NCBI GenBank assembly: GCA_018064545.1
Contig: JAGHUY010000331.1
Coordinates: forward strand, 1 to 9,038
Origin: Candidatus Apopatosoma intestinale
GTDB taxonomy: Bacteria > Bacillota > Clostridia > Oscillospirales > CAG-272
DNA: 9,038 nt
Direction of reading: 5' to 3'
The translations under genes and the position numbers were made by a program. This document shows positions 1 through 6,133 of the stretch, piece after piece; within the stretch, counting starts at the first letter, position 1, and each line of letters begins with the position of its first letter. Under the pieces are notes generated by a model. It ran no database searches. It was not told the DNA's origin and saw nothing but the letters and a program-made list of their open reading frames with translations.

Positions 1-774
1 TATGATACGACTTCGGAAACCTATACGGAAAAACTGACGCAGAATACATTATACACGGACATTGCTCCCGGCCATTTCTATCTGACGGAAGAGGATGGGG
101 AAATCGTCAGGGAATTGCCCGCTTTGCTTGGCTATACGGCAGAGAGCAAGAAAAACGTATATGCAGATTCTTTCTTCTACGATTACGAATACACCCGCCC
201 CGTCTATGACGGAAAAGGCCTTGCTGACGGATCGATCTTCCGTCTTGCCACCGTGACTTCCGTTTCCGAAGGCAAGATCATGGCCAAACTCGGAACGGAT
301 GAAAAAGAGACCGACATCACCGATTGGAACGTTAAATTCATTTATTCGGACATTGACGGAATTGCGCTTCACATGGCCGGCGAGAATACGCAGGTGGCGG
401 TTTCCACATTTGATAATATGGTTTCGGCTTTGGACACCCTGTATAACAATGTTGCCAAAGCAAAGATTATGTTTGAGACGTACCGTGACGGCCGCGTCGT
501 TGACGGAAAAACCGTGACCTATCCCGCCGATACCGTCGCCTATTATGAGAATCTCTATGAACAGGCGAAAGCCGAATTGGAAACGGCAAAGGAGAACGCG
601 CTGAATCAGAAAATGAACGGCGCTTTCTGGGGAACGGGCTCGGCGGAAACGTCTCCGCTCGGCGCGTATTTCTCCAAAGTCAAACTCAGCTTCGGGAAAG
701 ACGCATCGCTTTCGTTTGTGTATTTCACCGTGGACGATGTCCACTACGTTCTGGCGACCACGTTTGCCTCGTAA
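1..774 (+). CDS. Hypothetical protein, 3' part of gene (5' end outside window)
   Basis: The frame is open from base 1 and stops at TAA 772-774, leaving 257 residues of a larger protein. I do not recognise the family. The visible part is rich in Tyr, Thr, Asp and Gly and has alternating beta-like stretches (for example FIYSDIDGIALHMAG). One strongly helical, charged segment at about residues 181-207 (YYENLYEQAKAELETAKENA) could be a short coiled coil. The C-terminus is again beta-like and aromatic (LSFVYFTVDDVHYVLATTF). No membrane segment or sorting signal is seen in this part. The composition would suit a secreted or surface protein, but the N-terminus that would show a signal peptide is missing. 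A TTG at 115 with no good ribosome binding site is not a convincing start, so the gene probably begins upstream of the window. The gene is followed directly by a strong terminator and converges with the minus-strand regulator gene. Confidence 0.75.
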   Translation, partial: YDTTSETYTEKLTQNTLYTDIAPGHFYLTEEDGEIVRELPALLGYTAESKKNVYADSFFYDYEYTRPVYDGKGLADGSIFRLATVTSVSEGKIMAKLGTDEKETDITDWNVKFIYSDIDGIALHMAGENTQVAVSTFDNMVSALDTLYNNVAKAKIMFETYRDGRVVDGKTVTYPADTVAYYENLYEQAKAELETAKENALNQKMNGAFWGTGSAETSPLGAYFSKVKLSFGKDASLSFVYFTVDDVHYVLATTFAS

Positions 775-805
775 TTAAACGAACCGAAAAAGGGCACCTG
801 TGATT

Positions 806-841
806 AATAAGGGCACCTGCGATAAAGCAGGTGCCCTTATT
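806..841. terminator. Intrinsic terminator hairpin between convergent genes
   Basis: A perfect 15-bp stem (806-820 pairing with 827-841) closes a 6-nt loop, GATAAA. On the + strand it is followed by a T-rich run (TTATTTTTATC) and would end the hypothetical gene at 774. On the minus strand it lies just past the stop of the XRE gene at 856, so it probably works both ways. A partial second copy of the left arm (AAAAGGGCACCTG, 788-800) lies just before it and could pair with the same right arm. On the minus strand this extra copy gives the T-run CCCTTTTTCGG. Confidence 0.85.
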
Positions 842-855
842 TGCGATTATTTTTA

Positions 856-1608
856 TCAATCTACTCTTATAAATATGCCCTCAGAACGGTCTTCGGAACG
901 TCTGAACACCGTTTTGTCCGCGAGTTTTTTATACAAAAAGTTCGTCGAACCGTCGGCAACGAAAGTCAACGTATCGTCAACGGCGGAGTAGATGAACGTG
1001 TTTCTGAATTTTCCGTCGTCTGTTTCGAGAATCATCCTTCCGTCCTCGAAGCACTTGTAGTGCCCGAAACCGAGATAACTTGAAAGCATGGTCTCGTAGT
1101 ACGAAAACCGACCGTCGGCCAATAAGCAGATCGTAAAACCGTTGGGATACCCCTTTTCGACGTCCGCGTTGTCCTCGTAAACGAAAAACCCGCAATAATA
1201 GGGGATGCCATATACTTGCCTTGCATATTCATCATAGGAGAAATAGGAAACGCCGAAACCGTTTTTTTCCTTTCCGATACGTTTTACATTGATAAAACTG
1301 AAGATTGACACAACAAGAATCGCCGCAGACATGGCAAAAGAGACAAGCGCGATGATCATGATTTTTCGCGATTTCCGATCGTTTACCGCACTTATTGTCA
1401 TATTGTTGATCTCATTTTGACCAAGCAGTTCCGATGCGCTGACGTCCAGCTCGGCCGATATCCGATTGAGCACATCATAGTCGGGATACCGATTGCCGCT
1501 CTCCCAGCGTGAGACGGTCTGCCTCGTGACAAACAGCTTCTCGGCCAGCTCCTGCTGGCTGAGCCCTTTTTTGATTCTTGCGTCTTTGAGTTTATTTCCG
1601 AATTCCAA
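856..1608 (-). CDS. Membrane-anchored XRE-family transcriptional regulator with extracytoplasmic domain
   Basis: This is a 250-residue protein starting at TTG 1608. That codon sits 7 nt after AAGGAGG; the frame stays open upstream to 1758 but has no ribosome binding site there and would run over the promoter. Residues 2-63 are a typical XRE (Cro/CI) helix-turn-helix (GLSQQELAEKLFVTRQTVSRWE), which should bind an operator as a dimer. After a short linker comes one hydrophobic segment at about residues 83-108 (IMIIALVSFAMSAAILVV), followed by about 140 residues predicted outside the membrane. The outer part holds a beta-rich motif (LADGRFSYYETMLSSYLG, then DDGKF, then DTLTFVADGSTNF). This resembles, from memory, a small domain at the end of clostridial M56/BlaR1-type proteins. 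The layout suggests a one-component sensor-regulator that reads an outside or envelope signal. The ligand and targets are unknown; the nearest candidate target is its own promoter. It lies downstream of the ZIP gene on the same strand but has its own promoter. Confidence 0.88.
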   Translation of the reverse strand: MEFGNKLKDARIKKGLSQQELAEKLFVTRQTVSRWESGNRYPDYDVLNRISAELDVSASELLGQNEINNMTISAVNDRKSRKIMIIALVSFAMSAAILVVSIFSFINVKRIGKEKNGFGVSYFSYDEYARQVYGIPYYCGFFVYEDNADVEKGYPNGFTICLLADGRFSYYETMLSSYLGFGHYKCFEDGRMILETDDGKFRNTFIYSAVDDTLTFVADGSTNFLYKKLADKTVFRRSEDRSEGIFIRVD

Positions 1609-1615
1609 AGTATCG

Positions 1616-1622
1616 CCTCCTT
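1616..1622 (-). promoter_or_regulatory. Shine-Dalgarno AAGGAGG setting a TTG start
   Basis: The minus strand reads AAGGAGG, then 7 nt (CGATACT), then TTG. This near-perfect site decides the start of the membrane XRE gene. No ATG in this frame is equally well placed. Confidence 0.85.
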
Positions 1623-1655
1623 TTCTGCTTTCAGCATACAGAATAAAGCAGAAAA
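1621..1655. promoter_or_regulatory. Candidate operator: 11-bp perfect inverted repeat over the -10 box
   Basis: The + strand reads TTTTCTGCTTT (1621-1631), a 13-nt spacer, then AAAGCAGAAAA (1645-1655). The two arms are exact reverse complements. The spacer holds the -10 box, one arm fills much of the -35/-10 spacer, and the other covers the expected transcription start. A dimer bound here would block RNA polymerase. Binding by the encoded XRE protein is inferred from position. In the RNA only one arm would be transcribed, so this acts as DNA and not as an RNA hairpin. Confidence 0.6.
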
Positions 1656-1661
1656 AGTCAA
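1633..1661 (-). promoter_or_regulatory. Sigma-A type promoter of the membrane XRE gene
   Basis: On the minus strand TTGACT (1656-1661) and TATGCT (1633-1638) are 17 bp apart. The start of transcription would fall near 1626, giving a very short leader of about 18 nt that still includes the Shine-Dalgarno. The promoter lies inside a perfect inverted repeat (1621-1655). Confidence 0.8.
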
Positions 1662-1738
1662 GCACCGATACGGTACGGGGCGGGAATGGACGGGCACCGT
1701 TTAGGAAGATCGGGAAAACGGTGAGAAAACGGGTTTTG

Positions 1739-2539
1739 TTATCCGAGCATAACGTCAAGCAGCATCATGACGGAAAAGCCGGTAAGGATGCCCATGGTGG
1801 CAAAATACGGCTGTTCCTCCTGATTCTTCTGACATTCGGGGATCAACTCGTGGACGGCCACCAGAATCATGGCACCGGCGGCAAACGAAAGGGCATAGGG
1901 CAGGATGGCTTCGATCAGAACGACAAGAAACGCCCCGATGACCCCGGCCACGGGTTCGACCATGCCGGACGCCTGCCCGAGCAGAAAACTCTTTTTTCGG
2001 GAGCATCCCTCCCGCCGCAGGGGCAGGGAGACGGCCGCCCCCTCGGGGAAATTTTGCAGTCCTATTCCGACGGCGACCGTGATGGCCCCCATCAGATCTT
2101 CGGGAGAACCGCCGTTTTGCAGGGCTCCGAACGCGACGCCGACGGCAAGCCCCTCCGGGATATTATGGAGCGTGATCGAAAGGATCAGCATGAGAATCCG
2201 ATTGCGCCGTTCTGTCGGCAGTCCTTCGGTGCTTCGGACTTTGCGGTTCGCATACGTGACCGCTTTGTCGGAGCCCCACATAAACAGCCCGCCACCGAGA
2301 AAGCCAAGTGTAGCGACCGCCCACGCCGGAAGACCGGGGAGTGCTTCCGCCCGTTCAATGGCGGGTTGCAGGAGAGACCAGTAACTCGCGGCGATCATGA
2401 CTCCGGCGGAAAAACCGAGAACGGTATTGAGTATTTTGGGATTCGGCGTTTTGAAAAAGACGACCGTGGCCGCACCGAGCGCCGTGACAAACCACGTCCC
2501 GAGTGTTGCCAAAAACGCATAAAAAACCATAAGGTTCAT
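1739..2539 (-). CDS. ZIP-family divalent metal transporter (GufA-like)
   Basis: This is a 266-residue integral membrane protein with about eight hydrophobic segments, the usual ZIP size. ZIP carriers move Zn2+, and often Fe2+, Mn2+ or other divalent ions, into the cytoplasm. The family signature is plain. Segment 4 holds SITLHNIPEGLAVG (His125, Asn126, Glu129) and segment 5 holds GIGLQNFPEGAAV (Gln162, Asn163, Glu166), which together form the metal site in known ZIPs. Later come SGMVEP (Glu195) and VAVHELIPE (His230, Glu231). The loop between segments 3 and 4 (about 92-113) has no His-rich stretch, so the sequence gives no selectivity clue. The ATG at 2539 was chosen because AGGAGG ends 5 nt before it; a GTG two codons upstream overlaps that site. 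The gene has its own -10 box, and the aminopeptidase upstream ends in a terminator, so it is probably a separate unit. I see no convincing terminator after it. Confidence 0.92.
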   Translation of the reverse strand: MNLMVFYAFLATLGTWFVTALGAATVVFFKTPNPKILNTVLGFSAGVMIAASYWSLLQPAIERAEALPGLPAWAVATLGFLGGGLFMWGSDKAVTYANRKVRSTEGLPTERRNRILMLILSITLHNIPEGLAVGVAFGALQNGGSPEDLMGAITVAVGIGLQNFPEGAAVSLPLRREGCSRKKSFLLGQASGMVEPVAGVIGAFLVVLIEAILPYALSFAAGAMILVAVHELIPECQKNQEEQPYFATMGILTGFSVMMLLDVMLG

Positions 2540-2544
2540 TTTCA

Positions 2545-2550
2545 CCTCCT
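2545..2550 (-). promoter_or_regulatory. Shine-Dalgarno AGGAGG that decides the ZIP start
   Basis: The minus strand reads AGGAGG, TGAAA, ATG. The spacing of 5 nt suits the ATG at 2539. The GTG at 2545 is part of the Shine-Dalgarno itself and cannot use it. Confidence 0.75.
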
Positions 2551-2556
2551 CTTTCC

Positions 2557-2589
2557 ATTATATTTTGACGGCGTTTTTCGGTGCCGAAA
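2557..2589 (-). promoter_or_regulatory. ZIP gene promoter: perfect -10 box with a palindrome in place of a -35 box
   Basis: On the minus strand TATAAT lies at 2557-2562, just ahead of the ZIP ribosome binding site. No recognisable -35 hexamer is found 16-18 bp upstream. That position is taken by an inverted repeat, TTTCGG-TG-CCGAAA (+ strand, 2576-2589). This fits a promoter controlled by a bound regulator, perhaps a metal sensor. The repeat does not match the Fur, Zur or MntR boxes I know, so the regulator is unknown. Confidence 0.5.
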
Positions 2590-2605
2590 GCGGAGGAAAA
2601 ATGGC

Positions 2606-2647
2606 AAAAAAACAGAGACACGGTGGGTTTGCGTCCGACCGTGTCTC
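2606..2647 (-). terminator. Intrinsic terminator after the aminopeptidase gene
   Basis: A 10-bp stem, GAGACACGGT (2615-2624) with ACCGTGTCTC (2638-2647), closes a 13-nt loop. On the minus strand it is followed by seven T residues (2606-2612). It begins 18 bp after the stop of the aminopeptidase gene and closes the galactosidase-aminopeptidase operon. Confidence 0.9.
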
Positions 2648-2664
2648 GTATTGATAAACTGTTT

Positions 2665-3897
2665 CTATTTTGCCCACTCGCCGTTGACGAAAATCGGCGT
2701 GGCTTTTCCGTTCTTGTAGCCGGTGATACAGAGGTCGGGCGCGCCGACCATGAAATCGACGTGGATCATGCTGTCGTTGATGCCGAGGGCACGGCATTCC
2801 TCGTTTGACTTATCCATATAACCGTCGATGCAGTCATTGAATCCGGCACCGAGGGCGACGTGACAACTGGCGTTTTCGTCAAACAGCGTCTCATAGAAGA
2901 GGATTCCCGTATTGTTGATCGGGCTGTTACAGGGGATGAGAGCCAGTTCGCCGAGTTTGGCGGCTCCCTCATCCATGCCGATCATACGGTCGAGCAGGGC
3001 TTTGCCCTCCTCGGCGTCCCATTCGACGGCCTTGCCGTTCTCAAAACGAATCCAGAAATTCCGGATGAGTTGTCCCTGATAGGACAGCGGCTTTGTCGAG
3101 ACCAGTTTGCCCTCGGCTTTTCCGGCCATGGGGCTGGTGAAAATCTCTTCGGTCGGCATATTGGGATTGAAAAAAACGCCCTGTTTGGTGAACTCTCCGC
3201 CGCCGCACCAATGTCCCTCGGGGATCAACTCGGCGCGGAAATCGGTGCCGTTGGCACTGTGATACGTAACGTAGTCAAACTTCTGCGCGTTCAGCCATTC
3301 GGAACGGGCACGGAAATCCTTGTTGTGACGCTCCCATTCGGCGATCGGATCGTTTGCGGGATCGTCGGAGACACGGACGGACGCGAGAATGGCTTCCCAC
3401 AGTTTTTCGATGGCTTGATTCTTCTTCATGCCGGGGAAAACCTTTTTCGCCCAAGCGGCGGAGGGAACGGCGGCGATCGTCCACTGATGTTTGGATTCCA
3501 ACGCGTCGCTGTACGGTTTGGTGATCGGATAGGTCGCCATGCGGGCTTTCTGCATCTTGGCAATGTTGACGCCTTTCAGCCCGTCGGGATCTTCGCTGAT
3601 GATGACGATGCGGCAGGGAAATTCTTCGGTCATGAGTTTCAACTTTTCTTCTTGCCATTTTTCCACGGTGGAAAGGGTTTTCAAACTCTGATAGCGGTAG
3701 TTCAGTTTGGTAAGCGGCTGATGACTCCACTCGACGCGGACGTATTTGGCTCCGAGCCGATAGCACTCCTCGGTCACGAGCGTGGCAAATTCATACTGAT
3801 CGACGGCACAATAGATGATGACGGGTTGTCCCTTTTGTACGTTGGCACCGACCTTGGCAATCAGACGGGCGTATTTCTTTAAAACGGTCTTTTTCAT
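2665..3897 (-). CDS. M29-family metallo-aminopeptidase (AmpS/PepS type)
   Basis: This is a 410-residue cytoplasmic protein of normal family length, with no signal peptide. M29 enzymes remove N-terminal residues from peptides using a two-metal centre. The N-terminal domain starts MKKTVLKKYARLIAKVGANVQKGQPV, the usual M29 opening. In the C-terminal half the metal-site motifs appear in order: MPTEEIFTSP (Glu251), LGELALIP (Glu317), DENASCHVALG (His346) and SMIHVDFMVG (His379, Asp381). Their spacing agrees with the ligand spacing I recall for family structures. The position where I expect the family's active-site Tyr (about 353) appears to be Phe, in GAGFNDC. The ATG at 3897 follows GAGG (3906-3909 on the + strand) with 8 nt spacing. 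The gene starts 25 bp after the alpha-galactosidase stop with no clear promoter between them, so they are probably co-transcribed. Peptide specificity cannot be read from sequence. Confidence 0.93.
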   Translation of the reverse strand: MKKTVLKKYARLIAKVGANVQKGQPVIIYCAVDQYEFATLVTEECYRLGAKYVRVEWSHQPLTKLNYRYQSLKTLSTVEKWQEEKLKLMTEEFPCRIVIISEDPDGLKGVNIAKMQKARMATYPITKPYSDALESKHQWTIAAVPSAAWAKKVFPGMKKNQAIEKLWEAILASVRVSDDPANDPIAEWERHNKDFRARSEWLNAQKFDYVTYHSANGTDFRAELIPEGHWCGGGEFTKQGVFFNPNMPTEEIFTSPMAGKAEGKLVSTKPLSYQGQLIRNFWIRFENGKAVEWDAEEGKALLDRMIGMDEGAAKLGELALIPCNSPINNTGILFYETLFDENASCHVALGAGFNDCIDGYMDKSNEECRALGINDSMIHVDFMVGAPDLCITGYKNGKATPIFVNGEWAK

Positions 3898-3922
3898 GCA
3901 TTTATCCTCACTTTTTTATAAT

Positions 3923-5896
3923 TTATACATTTGTATGTTGTTGGGAGACGCGCGTATAAGTATAGATCACGGCCGTCTCTTTCGTCGGGACGGAGACGGG
4001 AAACGCACGGCACGCCTCCGCTCCCGTCATCTCGACGGCGGCTCCCGTGTCAAGATCGGTGAACCGATAAAGAGCGGTTTCTTCCAGTTCTCCGAGAGAA
4101 AAGACGGCGGATTCATAGGGCGACTGTTTCCGGCGGAAAACTTCCACGATACCGTCCTCCTTGTCCCGCCTGTGGAACTGGACGGCCGACCAAACGTCCT
4201 CGCGATCGGAAATCTCGGTGAGCGGGATCATATCTTCATAAAAGTACGGGCGCAGTCGGATATACTCATGGAGACGGTCTTTCAGCCAACGCAACATGTC
4301 GGGATCATCGCCGAACGAATCCCGTTCGGAATAGGAAAAGTTGGTGGTCAGCCCGCCGGCGTAGGCACTGCGGATGCGATAGGTATCGACCATCCGCCCG
4401 CAACCGTCCCCGTTGTAGGGAAGCCACGCAGAAAACGAGACGTTGTGTGATTGCGGGATATAGGCCGGGAAGTTGGCGGGGCATTGGGCGTCGCTTCGCC
4501 AAAGCGGAACACTGCGCCGGAGCGTTTCGATGTCGATCCGTCTGCCGCCGGACGCACAGTTGTCAATGATCAGATGCGGGAACCGTTCGAGCAAAGCATC
4601 CCAAAGGTGGTAAAGCCCCGTAATATGCTTGATTTCCGCGATGCCCTGCCGATCTTCGGCATCGTTTTTCCGCCAGTATGGCAGCGGGCTCATGTTGAAA
4701 TCCTGCCGATAACAGCGCACGTCAAATCGCTCGATCAAATCGCACAGAGTCTGATAGCAGTATTGCCATGCCTCTTCTTTTCCGAGATTGAGGAGGCACT
4801 GCGAATGGGGATTGCGGGAGAAGATCGTAAACCAGTCTTCGTGCTCGGATACGATCGGTGTGTTGAAAATGACACGTTCCGGTTCGACCCAAAGAAGCAG
4901 TTTGAGCCCGGCCTCCTTGACGGCCGCCGCCACGTCACAAAGCCCGTCCGGGTGATGCGTCGGGTTGATGCGCCAGTCGCCGGTATAGGAAGCCCAATCT
5001 CCCTCAAATTCATCGGGGCACGGTTTATCGTCCATGCCGTACCATCCGGCGTCGATCCAAAGGTATTCATAGGGCAGTTTTTCTTTTTTGATCGTTTCGA
5101 TCCGGTCAAGGATGGCTTCCGTGTTCATACCGCCCCAAATGCCGGCGCACAGCGGCATTTGCTGTTCCCGACCCGGCTGTCCGATCAGCGAAAAGTGATT
5201 CTTTACCATTCGCCGCCATTGATTCTGTCCGTCGATCATGCTTCCCTCATAGGTCATGATGACGACCGACGAGGTGCGGATGGTTTCGCCCGGATACAGG
5301 CGGAAATGCGTATCTTCGATCTTCGTGCGAATGCGGACGGACTCTTCTTCGCGGCTGATCTCGCAGTTCCATTGTCCCGTCCAGCCGATGGCGAAGATAA
5401 TTCCTTTTCCGGCTTGATGAAGATGAAAGAACGGTGCTTGATTTTCGCTGGAACGCCCGCCGCTCGCCGAAAACTTCGCGCTTTGCCCGGCAAAGAGACG
5501 ATACGGATATTTCGCCTCGGCCACGGTGTCGGGATTGCAGAAAAACTCAAAAGGCGACCACGTGGAGCCGTTCGGTGCCAGCACTGTCGTGAACCTGTCT
5601 TTGGTGGGGAGCCATGCGGATGCTTTTGCTTTTTCGACGTGCGGAAAGGGAAGTGTCAGATCACAATCCCACAACTCGGAAATGATCCCCGACGGGGTGC
5701 CACCCGTGTTTTGCAACCGGTTGACCCATTCGATGGCATCAAAGTCGGGGTATTCCGTCTTTTCGTGCGTCAGCACAAAGCCGTCTGCCATCCGGTAGAC
5801 TGTAGTGTCCCCGTTTCGGGAGATTTCGGAGTCCGTGTCAAAAAAGTTCCTATCGTTATATAATAAGGAAAAACATTTTTCGGGAAATGAAATCAT
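3923..5896 (-). CDS. Alpha-galactosidase, glycoside hydrolase clan GH-D (GH36-like)
   Basis: This is a 657-residue protein with no signal peptide, so probably cytoplasmic. It should remove terminal alpha-linked galactose from oligosaccharides such as melibiose or raffinose-type sugars. The N-terminal half (about 1-240) is the beta-sandwich domain, the middle (about 250-555) the (beta/alpha)8 barrel, and the rest a small beta domain. Barrel motifs are clear: YEYLWIDAGWYG (278-287), GDWRINPTHHPDGL, LLLWVEPERV (334-342), CYRQDFN with probable nucleophile Asp399, and IDNCASGGRRIDIETLRRS leading to VPLWRSD with probable acid/base Asp469. The RQDFN and LWRSD forms fit a GH36 branch common in gut bacteria and not the classic KWDMNR type, so the exact substrate is uncertain. 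The ATG at 5896 was chosen because AGGAGG lies 7 nt upstream; an earlier ATG at 5914 lies upstream of this ribosome binding site and has no comparable one of its own. It is the first gene of the operon. No sugar transporter or LacI/AraC regulator is visible beside it. Confidence 0.92.
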   Translation of the reverse strand: MISFPEKCFSLLYNDRNFFDTDSEISRNGDTTVYRMADGFVLTHEKTEYPDFDAIEWVNRLQNTGGTPSGIISELWDCDLTLPFPHVEKAKASAWLPTKDRFTTVLAPNGSTWSPFEFFCNPDTVAEAKYPYRLFAGQSAKFSASGGRSSENQAPFFHLHQAGKGIIFAIGWTGQWNCEISREEESVRIRTKIEDTHFRLYPGETIRTSSVVIMTYEGSMIDGQNQWRRMVKNHFSLIGQPGREQQMPLCAGIWGGMNTEAILDRIETIKKEKLPYEYLWIDAGWYGMDDKPCPDEFEGDWASYTGDWRINPTHHPDGLCDVAAAVKEAGLKLLLWVEPERVIFNTPIVSEHEDWFTIFSRNPHSQCLLNLGKEEAWQYCYQTLCDLIERFDVRCYRQDFNMSPLPYWRKNDAEDRQGIAEIKHITGLYHLWDALLERFPHLIIDNCASGGRRIDIETLRRSVPLWRSDAQCPANFPAYIPQSHNVSFSAWLPYNGDGCGRMVDTYRIRSAYAGGLTTNFSYSERDSFGDDPDMLRWLKDRLHEYIRLRPYFYEDMIPLTEISDREDVWSAVQFHRRDKEDGIVEVFRRKQSPYESAVFSLGELEETALYRFTDLDTGAAVEMTGAEACRAFPVSVPTKETAVIYTYTRVSQQHTNV

Positions 5897-5903
5897 ACTT
5901 TTT

Positions 5904-5909
5904 CCTCCT
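5904..5909 (-). promoter_or_regulatory. Shine-Dalgarno AGGAGG that decides the galactosidase start
   Basis: The minus strand reads AGGAGG, AAAAAGT, ATG. The 7-nt spacing supports the start at 5896 over the in-frame ATG 18 bp upstream. Confidence 0.8.
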
Positions 5910-5922
5910 GTCATTTGTTTCC

Positions 5923-5951
5923 ATCATAGCACAGTTCCGACCGGATTGCAA
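5923..5951 (-). promoter_or_regulatory. Promoter of the galactosidase-aminopeptidase operon
   Basis: On the minus strand TTGCAA (5946-5951) and TATGAT (5923-5928) are 17 bp apart. The expected start near 5916 gives a leader of about 20 nt. The promoter is divergent from the tRNA promoter some 40 bp away. The same unusual -35 hexamer, TTGCAA, also appears in front of the M13 peptidase gene. I see no clear catabolite (cre) site. Confidence 0.7.
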
Positions 5952-5989
5952 CAGAAAGAAAAAAGGTGCCGCTTTTTTTGGGCAAATTA

Positions 5990-6017
5990 TTGACAACCCG
6001 TTTTTTTATTGTATAAT
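5990..6017 (+). promoter_or_regulatory. Consensus sigma-A promoter of the tRNA-Pro gene
   Basis: Exact TTGACA (5990-5995) and exact TATAAT (6012-6017) are separated by 16 bp. An A/T-tract stretch (5959-5979) lies just upstream and could help as an UP element. Such a strong promoter fits a stable RNA gene. Confidence 0.9.
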
Positions 6018-6025
6018 ACTTATCG

Positions 6026-6043
6026 CGTTCGGTAGAACGAACG
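6026..6043 (+). other. Small hairpin in the tRNA 5' leader
   Basis: CGTTCG (6026-6031) and CGAACG (6038-6043) form a 6-bp stem with a 6-nt loop, immediately before the tRNA. It sits in the leader that RNase P should remove. The 8-mer GCGTTCGG at 6025-6032 also occurs in the terminator (6160-6167), so the leader could instead pair with CCGAAC at 6136-6141. Confidence 0.45.
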
Positions 6044-6046
6044 TTT

Positions 6047-6123
6047 CGGGGTGTGGCTCAGTTTGGTAGAGCGCTTGGTTCGGGACCAAGAGGTCGTGTG
6101 TTCAAATCACATCACTCCGACCA
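6047..6123 (+). tRNA. tRNA-Pro, anticodon CGG
   Basis: This is a 77-nt gene with a complete cloverleaf and an encoded CCA end (6121-6123). The acceptor stem CGGGGTG pairs with CACTCCG, with one G-T pair. The D arm is GGCTC/GAGC, and the anticodon arm is CTTGG-TTCGGGA-CCAAG with anticodon CGG at 6081-6083. The T arm is GTGTG-TTCAAAT-CACAT. It reads the proline codon CCG, and the loop base after the anticodon is G, as usual for tRNA-Pro. It has its own promoter and terminator, so it is a single-gene unit. I see no repeated copy of its 3' end nearby, so there is no sign that it served as an integration site. Confidence 0.95.
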
Positions 6124-6133
6124 TATACGAATT

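Noticed and set aside
49..744. Minus-strand frame of 231 codons opposite the first gene
   Set aside because: The + frame is open from base 1 and ends just before a terminator. The minus frame has no ribosome binding site and an Arg/Phe-rich antisense composition.
1609..1738. Terminator or small RNA between the ZIP and membrane XRE genes
   Set aside because: A weak 7-bp stem (ACGGTGC with GTACCGT on the minus strand, one G-T pair) exists but lacks a T-run. Only the XRE promoter and its inverted repeat are convincing.
856..1758. Longer 300-residue start for the membrane XRE protein
   Set aside because: The extra 50 residues would be translated from DNA that contains the promoter and operator and have no Shine-Dalgarno. 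TTG at 1608 has a near-perfect one.
4451..5863. Long + strand frame of 470 codons opposite the alpha-galactosidase gene
   Set aside because: It is antisense to a gene with clear catalytic motifs, shows no family features, and has no ribosome binding site. Similar shadows lie at 1493-2719 and 2860-3882.
5897..6046. Riboswitch or catabolite-control site between the divergent promoters
   Set aside because: The galactosidase leader is only about 20 nt and no cre-like sequence could be matched. Only A/T tracts and the two promoters are seen.
6047..6123. tRNA gene as an attachment site for an integrated element
   Set aside because: No integrase gene and no second copy of the tRNA 3' end are visible in the window.
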